Shown in pieces: positions 37,445 to 48,159 of a stretch of 64,000 nt of DNA (the first letter of the stretch is position 1; every line of letters starts with the position of its first letter). Where the stretch lies: assembly GCA_011037195.1 (NCBI GenBank), contig JAAEAF010002539.1, positions 62,001-126,000 on the forward strand. The letters run 5' to 3'. Source of the DNA: Triatoma infestans (lineage: Eukaryota > Arthropoda > Insecta > Hemiptera > Reduviidae). Both the position numbers and the translations under genes were made by a program. The notes beneath the pieces are model-generated. The model searched no databases, had not been told where the DNA came from, and worked only from the letters and a program-made list of their open reading frames with translations.

Positions 37445-38726
37445 CATTTCGATGTCGTTTTGCCAAAAGGGCGTAAGCGCCAAAATTCAAAAAATGAGTT
37501 TCTAATGAAATTCTGGTTATATCAGTCTGCTGCTTCGTTTAGAGACTTGGTTTTATCCGCTAATTTAACCTGAATCGAAATAAATGAAAGAGAAGTTGTG
37601 TAAGCGCCTCCTTGGAACTGAAAGAGGGTGAGGTTACCCGGCAGTATGCGACGAGATCCCTATGAGACAGTGCTTTTACGCCCAGTTTGTGCTAAATCTT
37701 GTGTACTGGTGACATCCTCGTCAGGTAAGTTGTTTTGAGATGTTATTATCTCAGTATTTCTATTGCTTCTTCCAAAGTTGATCAATTTTTGTGATAAAAT
37801 TAAAAAATAATGCCGAAAATTGCTCAAAAAGAGATGTTGTCACTTATGCCTTTTATATGTTGAATATTTAAAAGGAGGAAACGCCAATCCTCCATTAAAA
37901 ACCAGTACATTTAAATTTGCAGTTTTAAAGCTGTTAAAAGCCAAAATGATTAATGTTGAGGTGCAATAGTAGTAGTTTGGATTAAGTAGTTTCTAAATTT
38001 AATAATATTTCAAGTATATAGTCAATAATAACTGAAAATATCTTCTTTGATTATTCATTTCAACATGGTCGCTTAAGTCTTTGGTTTGCTTTCAGAATGT
38101 TCAAGAAGTATCGAGGCCAAAAAGTTTGATATTTGGCAAATAAATCTATGTTGCCAAAAAGGTTAGTAATGTCGTGGAAAAGCAAAAGAACGACGAGCTG
38201 CCAAACGAAGAAATGTTATTTAAAAAAAGTTTAACTCAAAATAATAATGTTGTCTGACACACTGAAATCAGTTATGGGAACAGTGATAATTATTCTGCAT
38301 GGAAAACACCACTTCCTGTGAAGAAACAGAAAAATCCAAAAATATGGAAAAAAGAACAATTTATTACGATTTAGAGCAAAATTTCGATCTGGACACTAAT
38401 AATAATAATAATCTCAATGAAAATGAAAGTGAAAACATGAAACTGTTTTCAGAAGAGGCACCATTGAGTAGCAGTAACAGTGAAGATAATACAAGAAATG
38501 AATTTGTAGAAGGAATAAGTGCTGACAGACCAAGCTGTAACACTACCATCCTGAATATTTTTCTTAATCTATATCTGAAGATACCGGACGAGTTGCCTGA
38601 TGCAGACATCTATGATGATTGTTGAATTTATCTATCAATTTAACAAAGCAATTTGAACTTCTAAAAAGGTCGCAAATTTCTACTAGCAGTCCCTTATGCC
38701 TTTTTGGCAAAACGACGTCGATCTTC
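37445..38726. repeat. Second inverted-repeat unit with degenerate coding remnants
   Basis: 37445-37480 and 38691-38725 are imperfect reverse complements (shared core gtcgttttgccaaaa). Inside, 37848-37882 repeats part of the right end in direct orientation, with an internal deletion ('cttatgcctttt...ttgaatattta'). Short broken frames read VEKQKNDELPNEEMLFKKSL and PYAFLAKRRRSSIHVEYLGS. They look protein-like but are not recognised. It could be a relic of a DNA transposon. Confidence 0.35.
38299..38625 (+). CDS. Unrecognised acidic, Asn/Ser-rich ORF (108 codons)
   Basis: Starts MENTTSCEETEKSKNMEKR and continues with LEQNFDLDTNNNNNLNENES. It is strongly acidic and low in complexity, with an (AAT)n-encoded Asn run, and ends PDELPDADIYDDC. 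No domain is recognised. A different frame immediately upstream reads PLPVKKQKNPKIWKKEQF, suggesting a frameshifted longer ancestor. It sits inside an inverted-repeat unit, so a transposon-derived remnant is as likely as a host gene. Confidence 0.25.
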   Translation: MENTTSCEETEKSKNMEKRTIYYDLEQNFDLDTNNNNNLNENESENMKLFSEEAPLSSSNSEDNTRNEFVEGISADRPSCNTTILNIFLNLYLKIPDELPDADIYDDC

Positions 38727-39154
38727 AATCCACGTTGAATATTTAGGTTCTAATAAGGTACAAGGTTGTTTTGATACACTTACGATATAGCAATACGTAT
38801 TCTTCACGAGTAACACTGGAATGCCTTTGTGTACTGCAACACCTCCAGCGTAGAGATACAAGGGTACATTAATTTTGGAGGCTTTTTTAAAGTCAGCCGA
38901 AATAAATTATCCCACTAAACTCTCGGTGCCAGAGCCCTCTCTTTGGAGTAACCATGAGACAGGAAAAAGAAAAAAGGCAACGAATTGTTTTTACAAGTCC
39001 AAACCATTATAGAGGTCAGAAGTTAATTAACCATTGGGAAGGACGTAGGAGGGTTTTTATTAGCATTCCTATTCTAAGTCCCTACATTGACGATGCGAGG
39101 GAATTCAACAAAAAAAACCTAAATTGAAGTACATCAAAGGAAATGAGAAGAAAT

Positions 39155-39990
39155 CAGAACTGAGTACATAATAAATAAGTAGATACTAATGATAGATTAC
39201 TGAATTCATATGAAATGTGTATTTAAAATTTAACGAGGTGTGACAGTATCCATGAATGTTTAAGTGGCAAAAAAATTGACGGGCCACTCAACAAACAGCA
39301 TGGCGTTCTTAATTATTACATGCACTTCCTACTTATTAAGGCTTCCTAATTGGGAGCATTCCTATTCTAAGCCCTTTCTGCAGAGTATTGTAATATATAA
39401 GTATGTACCTTGTAATATTTATTTTACATTTTCTAAACCTTTTAGCAGATTAATCTTCTCCACGTTTATTACGAATATGTCGACCTTTTCGTTCTAATAA
39501 AAATGTTTCTGACATATCTGTTCTTTTCGCCTTAGTTTTATCATGAAGTAATCTCATTTCCGATGGTTCTGTTCCTTCCTTCTTTTTTTTCGTTTGTAAA
39601 TTGAATATATTAAGATCTCTTTCAGGTCTTTTATCTTTTGAAGGGTCATTCTCACACTTTGTAATTGTTCTAGTATTCTTCTTTCTGCTGGCCATGTTTT
39701 TTTTTTTATGAATTAGAACTGAGTATGTTATATATAAGCAGATATTAATGATAAATTATTGAGGGTTGTGTATTGAATACTTGATCAAATTTAACATAGT
39801 GTGAAAGTAACCATGGAATTTTAAATTAATAATTAGCAAATGACCGTTTCAACAAATGATTTTTCAAAAAATTATGGGTTTAACTATATTTAAAAAATAA
39901 GTGTGCAATATGGAACGAACGACTTTCACTTTTATTATGAAGTAATCTCATTTCAGATAATTCTCCTTCTTCATTCTTTCTGTACTGGCA
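39155..39990. repeat. Diverged tandem duplication (about 550-bp offset)
   Basis: 'gaactgagta..ataagta/cagata.taatgata.attattga' at 39155 recurs at 39707. 'tgaagtaatctcatttc' near 39544 recurs near 39939, so the second unit has an internal deletion. 'cattcctattctaag' is also shared between 39064 and 39358. Confidence 0.55.
39450..39695 (-). CDS. Unrecognised highly basic 81-codon ORF
   Basis: Reads MASRKKNTRTITKCENDPSK, then KDKRPERDLNIFNLQTKKKK and EMRLLHDKTKAKRTDMSETF, ending RGED. It is very Lys/Arg-rich and could be nuclear or nucleic-acid-binding by composition only. The adjacent duplicate retains KNEEGELSEMRLLHNKSESR in a broken context (39910-39985), so the encoded peptide, not only the DNA, is similar. 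No family is recognised. It could be a captured or retroposed gene fragment. Confidence 0.3.
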   Translation of the reverse strand: MASRKKNTRTITKCENDPSKDKRPERDLNIFNLQTKKKKEGTEPSEMRLLHDKTKAKRTDMSETFLLERKGRHIRNKRGED

Positions 39991-40270
39991 AATTTCTTCA
40001 AATATCTTTAGGGCGTTTTTTATTTATTAACAAATTAAAACACGGGCTAGATATAAGAGCTATAATTACATTGGTAAATAATAACTGAAATGAATCTTCA
40101 AAGATCTTGCTAGCCCGGGTTACCCAGATATAGTAGACTCGCTAGTTGTTAAGTAATACTGGTATATGTAAAAAGTATAATTTAGTATGAATCATGTATA
40201 TATAAAATCGCGTTTCGTTCAATGAATGCCCTGTAACTAGGGCAGTAATTCTTAGTTCCACTATTGTTCT

Positions 40271-40665
40271 GTAACTGTTGCATGCAGTTACTTGGTGTGT
40301 AGCGACCCCACACGGGTTACCAGAGCTCAGTACTCTATGCACATCGTCAGAACACAATACACTCTACTCTTTACAGACAAGGACAAACACAGTACACAAA
40401 TTAGGGTCTCCGTCCCTAATTAATTGTCATAAACTAAGGGAGAAGAAAGGGATTAGCTCAGTGGTAGCACGCTGGACTAACAACGCGGAGGTTCCGTGTT
40501 TGAATCCAGCATGCTACTCTAAGATTTTCTCTTCCTACGAGCCTCTACAGCTCCCTGTCCCGAGATGAGCAGGCTGTCTGTTACTAGAGAATACTGCTTG
40601 GAGCCGGCAGTTCACTGAGGAGGCACAATAGATCTTTCAGGTCGCAGTGCAATAATCCCCTATAA
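40271..40665 (+). mobile_element. tRNA-derived SINE (long form), copy 2, best preserved
   Basis: Contains a clear tRNA-like core: 'gattagctcagtggtagcac' (D-arm/A box, 40451-40470), 'gctggactaacaacgcgg' (anticodon-arm-like) and 'gtgtttgaatccagc' (T-arm/B box, about 40496-40510). Upstream is a 180-base leader that starts with the palindrome gtaactg..cagttac. Downstream is the shared SINE body 'gagcctctacagctcc...ggagccggcagttcactgag' and 'ggtcgcagtgcaataa'. Aligns end to end with 4832-5245. Confidence 0.8.
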
Positions 40666-40669
40666 CAAT

Positions 40670-41240
40670 CCTTCGACGTTCAATGAACAAAGTAGAAGAA
40701 AACTTCACATTCAAAAAGTTCATACATATACACTTTTGTACTTGTGAAGTTATTTTCTCCTTGTTTCATTGAACATAACGCGATTTAGTTTTTTTTTTTT
40801 GCTTAAATGTCTGTACCTGCATCGAAGAGCCAGGGATCAAGTTTTCATACTGTGACAGATAAAACGATTTATTTAGCATTGAAGATAAAAGTAGGGAGCT
40901 AAATACTAACGAATCGCACAACACACTTTTGATTATATGCTAAGAATGTTGTAATTTTTATTCCTTGTTTTATAATATTATGTAAAAGCCGCAACAAATT
41001 AAGTTGTTGCTGGCACAGTAAGAGCATTTATTTTAAATTATTCATTTGGAGCGAATTTTCGCTTATCAACTACTCTTATTGCCATTGTCTGGCACATCTG
41101 CACCGTGTTTATTTTTTTTGTTTATTATTATTATTATTATTGGAGGGCAGTGACATAGTGTCACTTAGCCAGAATTCTGGACTATTCGATATTCACCTTA
41201 CCTTTAAATAATTAGAAACACTGCCCAATTTCCAATAGCT
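40670..41240. other. Non-coding AT-rich stretch
   Basis: Nothing recognised apart from a (TTA)n tract at about 41124-41143. Confidence 0.4.
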
Positions 41241-41249
41241 ACTTAATAT

Positions 41250-42245
41250 TACTTTCTCTTACTCCTAGTAAGAGGAAGTATTGTAATCGGGTCACAAGTT
41301 TCGATATTGAGTTTTCACCGCAATAATCCGTTTTGACGGTACCTGAGTCCACAAACGGAGTCCAAAAAAGTGGTTTTTAGCAAATGGTCTGTGTGTATGT
41401 GAACAGCATAAGTCAAAAACGAAAAACCGTAGAAAGCTAAAACTTGATATTCCGTTTAGGTATCACCATGCGATCTGACTGTGCGTTATCTGTCAAAATT
41501 CCTCAACCGGAAGTACCACTTTACTAGTTGTTTTTTTACTTTTTTGTGTTTTTCTCAAAAATGGCTCCAACGATTTTCTTCAAACTTTCAAAATCATTTA
41601 CATATAGAAAGGGTTACAACTTTTATTTAAAACATTTCTCTGGGAAAATTCATTTAAGGGCACTTTTGAAGTAGGGGTGGAGTTAAGTTTTTCTCTAAAG
41701 TGGTATCATAGTTGATTATACAATTCTATCATCCAAATAAAATTAATTAGAAATAAATATGCTTTGTTGTTGAACTTCCGAATTTGAGGAAAATCGGATA
41801 CCGGAAGGGCTTTTCTTTTAACCACTTTACTAAATGATTTTTTCAATTTCGGATTTCTCACAAAATGGCCCCCGGACGATTTTCTTGAAAACTAACAATA
41901 TAAAACTAAAATACAAAGATCTACAACTTTATATAAAACATTTCTCTGAGAAAATTCATTTAAGGGCACTTTTAGGAGAGGGGTAGGGTTACAGCTTCCT
42001 CTAAAGTGGTATCATACTTGATTATACGACTCTATCATCCGAATGAAATTAATTAGAAATAAATAGATGGCCAAAATTCCGAGTTTGAAGGAAATCAGTA
42101 AACCGGAAGTGCGCCTTTAATGAATAGTTTTTACAGTTTTCGACAAATTTCATTAAATTTAGTGCAAAAACTATAAAATTTATTTGTTATAATTTTGAGA
42201 ACTGGAGTAAGAGAAAGTTGTGTGAGTGTTCACACCAGATTTTTT
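41250..42245 (-). repeat. Family-H repeat, longest copy, with two internal ~300-bp modules
   Basis: Begins with the hairpin ctttctcttactcc/agtaagaggaag (41250-41281) and ends with a different hairpin, gtgtga/tcacac-type, at about 42217-42236. Between them, 41551-41851 and 41852-42145 are tandem versions of one module. Shared blocks: 'aaacatttctctg.gaaaattcatttaagggcactttt', 'ctctaaagtggtatcat', 'attaattagaaataaat' and 'accggaag'. There is no ORF of note. Structure suggests a non-autonomous element of unknown class. Confidence 0.65.
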
Positions 42246-42817
42246 TTTTTCTCTTCAAATGCATATGGAAGTATTTATTAATTCAAAACATTTTTTGGCC
42301 ATAAAAATTAAAATGTCTCTACTGTATGCTTTCTTTATTAGAACAAACAAACTTTTTTTTGAGACTTTGAAAAAATAATAAAATTCTCAAAACGTTGGCG
42401 AAAAAAATTCATTTTATTTTTACTTTGGCCGAAAATAATATAATACTTCAACGACTTTCCAAACAACCATTTTTTCACATTAATGTCTAACTAAGACTGT
42501 AAAATATTTGTTTGTCAAAAATTAGAAATTGATTAGCAACTGAATAACTTAATTTTCTCATGACATGACTCTAACACAGATGAATAAAGAAATCCTATTA
42601 AGAACTTTATTTGTTGTAGGTGTAACTCTGTCTAAATCGATCTGATTACCAGGATGGTATGTCTTGTTGAGGGAAATTCCATGATTAATACGCGGTGAGT
42701 TCAATACAGTGAAAAGGCTCAATGATGCAAAGTTGAGAGTATTGATCAGTGTGACAAGTATTGTCAAATTGTATAAAATTGTTTATACATTGTATAAACT
42801 GAATTTGCTCTGTGCAC

Positions 42818-42912
42818 CACAGTTTTGACAAAACAGCCTGATGATGGACAAACGCCCTAACTAAACCGGTCGATGACCACAAAAAGAAGCAGGCTATCAC
42901 GGAAAATATTTT
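42818..42912 (+). repeat. Family-A Penelope-like fragment with degraded hammerhead motif
   Basis: CTGATGA at 42838-42844 is followed by a broken stem II and 'taactaaaccggtc' in place of CGAAACCGGTC. After it come 'gatgaccacaaaaagaagc' and 'aggctatcacggaaaatat', the family-A downstream block seen in reverse at 11.64, 56.2 and 57.07 kb. Confidence 0.55.
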
Positions 42913-42919
42913 AGATACT

Positions 42920-43790
42920 GTTTACACATGAGATCTGTTAAGAGCTTGCCTGGATGTATGTTAAACCCATAGAGTTGCCAAATCAAATACCTTTTGCAAG
43001 CCCCCCTAGTGTATATAAGTGCTCGAATCACTTGAGGTATCAAAGAATGTCAAAATTCAAATACAAATTGCTAGTCGGTCCATTTCCTCAAATTGGACTG
43101 TACATTTTCCCCCCAAAAAAAAATTTCTAGGAAGAGGGCGGTGTTGACACGGCATGGAGGAGGCAGCAGTTATTGGCAGAACTGGTCGCGATGTAGGGGG
43201 TGGAAATACAACTTGCTGACTACACACACACAAAAAACGCTGTCAAGCTTTGGCTCTTGCGCTTAAGGTTTAATTTTTTCAGTTACTAGTTGATATCCAG
43301 TCTGGAAAAGCAAAATTATCTCAAGTGTTTAAGGCTAGTGACAGATTCTTTTAATACAGCGGTTTAACTGTTTCAGTCTGCTCATTTGTAGTTTAGTATT
43401 GTCACCGATCAGTATTAACGTTCAGTTAGCACAGCATCTTTTTGTTTTCGGTAATTTCATGGTGTTAATTTTGAGTTCACTAAGGTCTTCTCATAATTCC
43501 GCAGAAGAGCAAAGTTGCTTCCTTTTCGAAGGAGATTGCTTCATTTTTCTCCTTGGTACAGTCGGACATAAGTTCAATAGATGTTTGTAAAACTTAGTCT
43601 GACGTTTTATTCCATAATGTTAAGATATTAATATTGGTGGAGTGAGAGTTTCAATCATAAACATTGCTTTTGAAAAGTTATAAAAAATATAGCTAAACTT
43701 TGGTCTTCGTGCAGTAGTAATTACTTTTTAGATGTGATTAAAAAAACAAATAAAAACAACATAAAAGACTTTTTAAAATAGTATATTTCA
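42920..43790. other. Intergenic stretch downstream of RpS26
   Basis: No gene recognised. The hexamer TTTATT at about 43606 (AATAAA on the minus strand) could serve the RpS26 transcript. Confidence 0.35.
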
Positions 43791-43804
43791 AAAAATTAAA
43801 CAAA

Positions 43805-43843
43805 TCATTTTCTTACTTGCTGTCCTCCTTGTCGCATCATATC
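43805..43843 (-). CDS. RpS26: RpS26 exon 4
   Basis: Thirteen codons ([12 protein letters not shown] then TGA) after acceptor 'gttcatag'. Too short to be found as an ORF. Chosen because it restores an insect-like C terminus in phase 0 after FPR. Confidence 0.85.
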   Translation of the reverse strand, partial: DMMRQGGQQVRK

Positions 43844-46503
43844 CTATGAACAAAAGATGAGATTAATAATAATGTTTGAACTGGAGCGAAACAAATATTT
43901 ATCAGGAATTATTTTATATCAGCAAAACAATCGCATCATAGAGAGCTTCCAGCGGTTACGATATTGCTTGCTACTGTGTACAAGGATTCGTTTAATTATA
44001 GAAGCGTAGCCATAGTTAGAAGTATGGCCAAATGATTTGCTTACATACCAATAATAGGCTCAAGTTATAACAAACAGACTCATTTTATAACAAATTGTGC
44101 TCAATGTATTTTTTGGAGTTTTAGCGATTATTAGTTTGTTATTAAACTGTTCAGTGATATAACGTTTACATTTTTTTTCAATGCCTTGAAACAATATATC
44201 TGTGAAACATTGGCAAACTTTTAGTAGTCAAATTAAGAAGTTTCATTCATGGAAACAATAATTTTTGAAATTTGTTAACTTTCTATTATCTAGGGGTGCT
44301 TTTTTCCTTCTCTGAAAAGTTTAGATAGACATGTTTAGTTCGCTGTCTGTCTGTAAGGGTTGATTGTAAATTTCTGAAATAAATTATGGAAGAAAGAGAT
44401 CAGCTACAAAGACTAAAATATTACTAAATTTGTCACCTACTATCCCTATTATTAAGAGTAAACACAGGTTCACTGATACTGTTTAAAAAAAAAAAAAATT
44501 GAAAAGAATGATGGAATAGTAGTGCCCGTTGTTAGAAAACTATACTGATCTGTTGCTTAAACAATGTTTTGGAAGACTAACTGAATTAATAGAGTGCAAA
44601 AATAATTCAATTAATTATGAGTTAACAGGCCTCCTCTCTCTCTAATAGGAGCTAAATATATCTTAAAGTGTCAAGATCTTGAAATAGTGAAAAATATCTA
44701 GTCTATTAGAAACTATTAAAACAGTTTTTAAGTAAACCGATAAATTTCATTATCAAATCAATACGTATCTTATATTTCTGTGATATTAGATATCAAATTG
44801 GAGAAAAATACTTTCGATAATTTTTACATATAAATGAAAGAAGATTAATTCTCTATTAAGAACCGCCTACAAAGAAAACTGTTGAGCAGAAATTCTAAGC
44901 AGGAAATTCCCTTATCCGCTCCATGCTCTACCTTGTGTTTTCTTTGTTAGTGCGCTTCATCCGGTATCTCTGTATGTGAGTGTATTTCCTTATTTCACAT
45001 ATATATTTGTAAACTCAGTCTGTTACCGGTCGTGTTTATGTAAAGAACTGTGTCTGTGCGTTCGTATATACATTCGTGTTTCTATTAATATTACATTCAT
45101 ATATTAATTGTCTTTTCATATGTGTTTTGTACTTTGGGTTGCATTAAACTACAAGGCTTACAGCAACTGTATTAATCTGTTGTCTTTTACTTTCAAAACC
45201 TGCGTCAGCTCTGCCTACATCCCTAACAAAAACACATTACAATAAAAGGCGAAAAATTTTATTTGAGATTGTATTAATTATTAAACATTTAATAATGAAA
45301 TTTTATATAACATGTAATTTTCTGGTAAAACCGGTAACTTAATACATTTCTTGATTAACTACCCCTCTCCTTGTACTTATAAAAATAAATATCTATAATA
45401 CATCACAGTGAAGTGAAAAATTCTTATTCGACTCTTCCATTTATATATATTTTGTTAAAAATTGTCGGGGTTTTGGGTCAGGTAATGTTAATAAAAAACA
45501 AAAATCTTACTTTTCCCTTTAACCGTTTCGGGAATGGTTCCCATATTACAGATATTTGTGATAAGTATGTTTGATAAACAACTACAAATGTCTGAATGCA
45601 ATAGATGTGCTCTATTGAAGATGAGAACCATTACTAAAAAGTGGAGGGGAAAAATAAAAAAATTGTATTAACACATACTGACTCATAACTTCTACAAGTT
45701 TTCGATAAAATAAGTACGTACTTTGTCCTTTTCTTAATTACTCTACTGCATAACTTTTTAATTATTTAGTAAATTCGAGGAACATGTAAATCCCCCTTTC
45801 CTTCACGACCCAAAAGTAAAAAAATCATAATTTTATACATACACGAGGGAAATTTCTCTGCGGTGGTGTTCTAATGCGTCTCTCAGCTTTCGAGCGATTT
45901 CGCACAACTTTAGAGTGAATCGCACATGACACGCAATAGTGAAGCTTTGCATAAAGTTTTGGGAGTTGATATGCTGGAAATTCAAGAGTAAATTAATTTT
46001 AATTCAGAAGTACAAGGAAATTTGAAAGTAGAGTTCATTTAGGTAACTTACAGTTATAAACACTGGCATCTGTGATATCTCTCACTGCTGCAGCTTCTAC
46101 AATATTACGGATAACAAACTTTTTAATAGCCTTATCTTTAGGCACACATCTGGCGCAATTAGTACATCTAACTGGCTGAACATGACCTCTGCCATGCTTA
46201 GAACGACCTCCATTCCGTCTTTTACAAGTCTAGAATTAATCGGGTCTTTTTACAATGATTAAAAAAAAAGGAAAAAAGTTCATCATAAGATATAAGAAAG
46301 TTTAATAAATGGCACCCGACATAACAAGAGTTCTACATTATATAGGTTTAAACCTGAAATAGAATTTAAAATTCAAGTTAATGTATTATAACCTATGAAG
46401 ATCAACCACGTGTAAATTGATCATGTATTTGAATTATTTTAATATTTTTGTCATTTACAAACTTTTGGTGTCCATCCAAAAAATATAACAAAATACATAC
46501 CAT
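43805..46503 (-). CDS. RpS26: Small ribosomal subunit protein eS26 (RpS26), 4 exons
   Basis: Structural protein of the 40S subunit near the mRNA exit channel. Minus-strand exons 46501-46503 (ATG only), 46052-46229, 45843-45973 and 43805-43843 join in frame to 116 residues, against 114-115 usual. Reads [20 protein letters not shown], then [20 protein letters not shown], then [20 protein letters not shown]. Next is [20 protein letters not shown] with [20 protein letters not shown], and it ends [15 protein letters not shown]. The four zinc cysteines (CxxC at CARC, and CVSC) are present. The start codon directly abuts the intron-1 donor (gtatgt), an arrangement common in ribosomal protein genes. 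Residue 3 is Cys where most relatives have Lys. The C-terminal tail resembles insect RpS26. Introns intact, hence not a retropseudogene. Confidence 0.96.
44100..45830. other. RpS26 intron 3, about 2 kb (43844-45842)
   Basis: Unusually long for a ribosomal protein gene intron in a compact locus. It contains no recognised element except a possible LTR-like 3' end near 45215. Confidence 0.4.
45843..45973 (-). CDS. RpS26: RpS26 exon 3
   Basis: Acceptor 'aatttccag', donor gtatgt after FPR. Carries [20 protein letters not shown], the second CxxC pair and the RTPP motif. Confidence 0.95.
46052..46229 (-). CDS. RpS26: RpS26 exon 2
   Basis: Acceptor 'taattctag', donor gtaagt. Carries [20 protein letters not shown] and the invariant [13 protein letters not shown]. 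Confidence 0.96.
46501..46503 (-). CDS. RpS26: RpS26 exon 1 coding part (ATG only)
   Basis: On the minus strand 'cctgaaaaATG' is followed immediately by gtatgtatt. Splicing here joins ATG to ACT of exon 2. The 5'UTR continues upstream (higher coordinates) by an unknown amount. Confidence 0.8.
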
Positions 46504-46689
46504 TTTTCAGGTTATATTTTTTTTAATTCGTCTGAACCATAAAACTCAGATGTCTCACAACTCAGAACTGAAAAAGAAAGCTTCCTACATCGGCCCAATA
46601 AAAGAAGCCTTCTTAAAACAGTGTTACCAAGATCCAATGTTCATCCCACTAAGTCTAAAAGTTTATAAAAACAAATATTGAATGATAAA

Positions 46690-48110
46690 AAAAAAAATCT
46701 TGCGATTTAAGAGAGTCTTTAAAACTGACTTGTTCCTGGTCAACAATTAATTTGTAAATTTATTGCGAACGTTCTAAAGATGTTTTTATTATTTGCTTCG
46801 GAGGGGGATACATAATCTAATATAGAAAACAAAAATGAATTATCCTTCTATAGTTAAGAGAGAAATAATTAATTGTGTTTAATGAGATTTTTGTTCGTTA
46901 AGGGTGACTGCAAAGTGTAAAAGATAATTTACAGTACAAATTAACATATTGAATACAAAATAAATATGCACAATTATCGAACTTTATAAGATTTTGAAAA
47001 GATGTTTCATATTTTTTATGGGTGACTGAATCCATTGTTATTATTTTTTCTTCTTGGTCAAGAGACGCATTCATTAAATTATTCTATATAGTATATGCAT
47101 AATTTCAATTTAAAACCCTTTCAGTTGTTAAACAGCATTACTTTGTTATTCGTGATTTTTTACAAAAGTTCTCTGGAAAATTAAAACAACTTAAGTGTGC
47201 AATTTCAATAACCAAGTATCTAAATATTGCATTTTAACGGAGTACGTTTTTTTGGAGGCGTCTATTTGGTAAAAACCGACGTTTCACACATAAAAAGGGA
47301 ACGAACGTTTTCTCATAGAGTGGGTGGCGGTCGAGGGGTGAAAAACGTAAAAACTTACTCTACGCATATTGCGACTGTCATATGACAGATACCGTTCGAA
47401 TTTTTCTTGAGCATATAGGTATTAGGAACTTATTTTATTATTCTTATGTGTACTAAATCAGAGTTCTCGCTTTCTGAAGAATTAAAACAACTGTTTTTAG
47501 TCAATCACATATCTGAATTTTTATAGGGAGAGAAAATTATGCAAGAACTTATTACTGGCTGTTTCTTTGTACTGGGTCGCTGTTTGGCACTACAGTTCTC
47601 CACCAACAGAGCCCGCTCTAAGGGCGGGCAACACGGACATTTATCCGGGGCGCAATTTTGGCTGTAGGGGTGGGAAAAATATTTTTGTTAAATATTCTAA
47701 TTTCACTGTTCGATTTTTTTCGTTCGCTAAAAATTTATAGTGCGCAGCGTATTTATACTATTTATATCTTAAAGCTAAAAATATTTACTTTATTATGGAA
47801 AAATTATCGCAGAATTTGTGAAGGACAATGCTTGAACTTGTTTGAACAAGCATATACTTCTCTAAACAGAATAGCATTAGCACGCAGAGTGCTGCTTCAG
47901 CTTGTGTTTGAACATGCATAGACTTGCTTAAAGAAATATATACACTGTTGGTAAAAAGTCTGGACCACATAGAATAAAGATGTATTATATTTAATTTTGT
48001 TAATTTAATGATTTGTTATGAATGAAATAAAATGTCAGCAATTCAAAAATGTTATATTTAATCTATATACAACAACATAAGCGATTCATTACAAAGTGTA
48101 AATCTTTCCC
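46690..48110. other. Intergenic stretch with small repeat fragments
   Basis: Contains 'tgtccggggcg'-type repeat sequence at about 47615-47665, related to 48745-48803, and a Tc1/mariner-like end 'cactgttggtaaaaagtctg' at about 47944. No gene. Confidence 0.35.
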
Positions 48111-48159
48111 AAAAGTAAATTTCGACTAGACGGCCTTTTCATCAAAGTGAATTACTCAG

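Noticed and set aside
37620..37725. Possible host exon (MRRDPYETVLLRPVCAKSC...) with donor cag/gtaagt
   Set aside because: Good donor but no partner exon in a compatible phase and no recognised domain. It lies inside a rearranged inverted-repeat region.
40451..40510. Functional tRNA gene
   Set aside because: The tRNA-like segment is degenerate (no acceptor stem pairing) and lies in a dispersed SINE with other copies in the window.
44880..45225. Possible solo LTR (3' end 'cctgcgtcagctctgcctac' then 'atccctaaca')
   Set aside because: The end looks LTR-like, but no matching 5' boundary, target duplication, primer-binding site or second copy was seen.
47944..48060. Tc1/mariner-like terminal repeat 'cactgttggtaaaaagtctg' with 'gaccac'
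   Set aside because: Only one end is present; no inverted partner or transposase sequence was found nearby.
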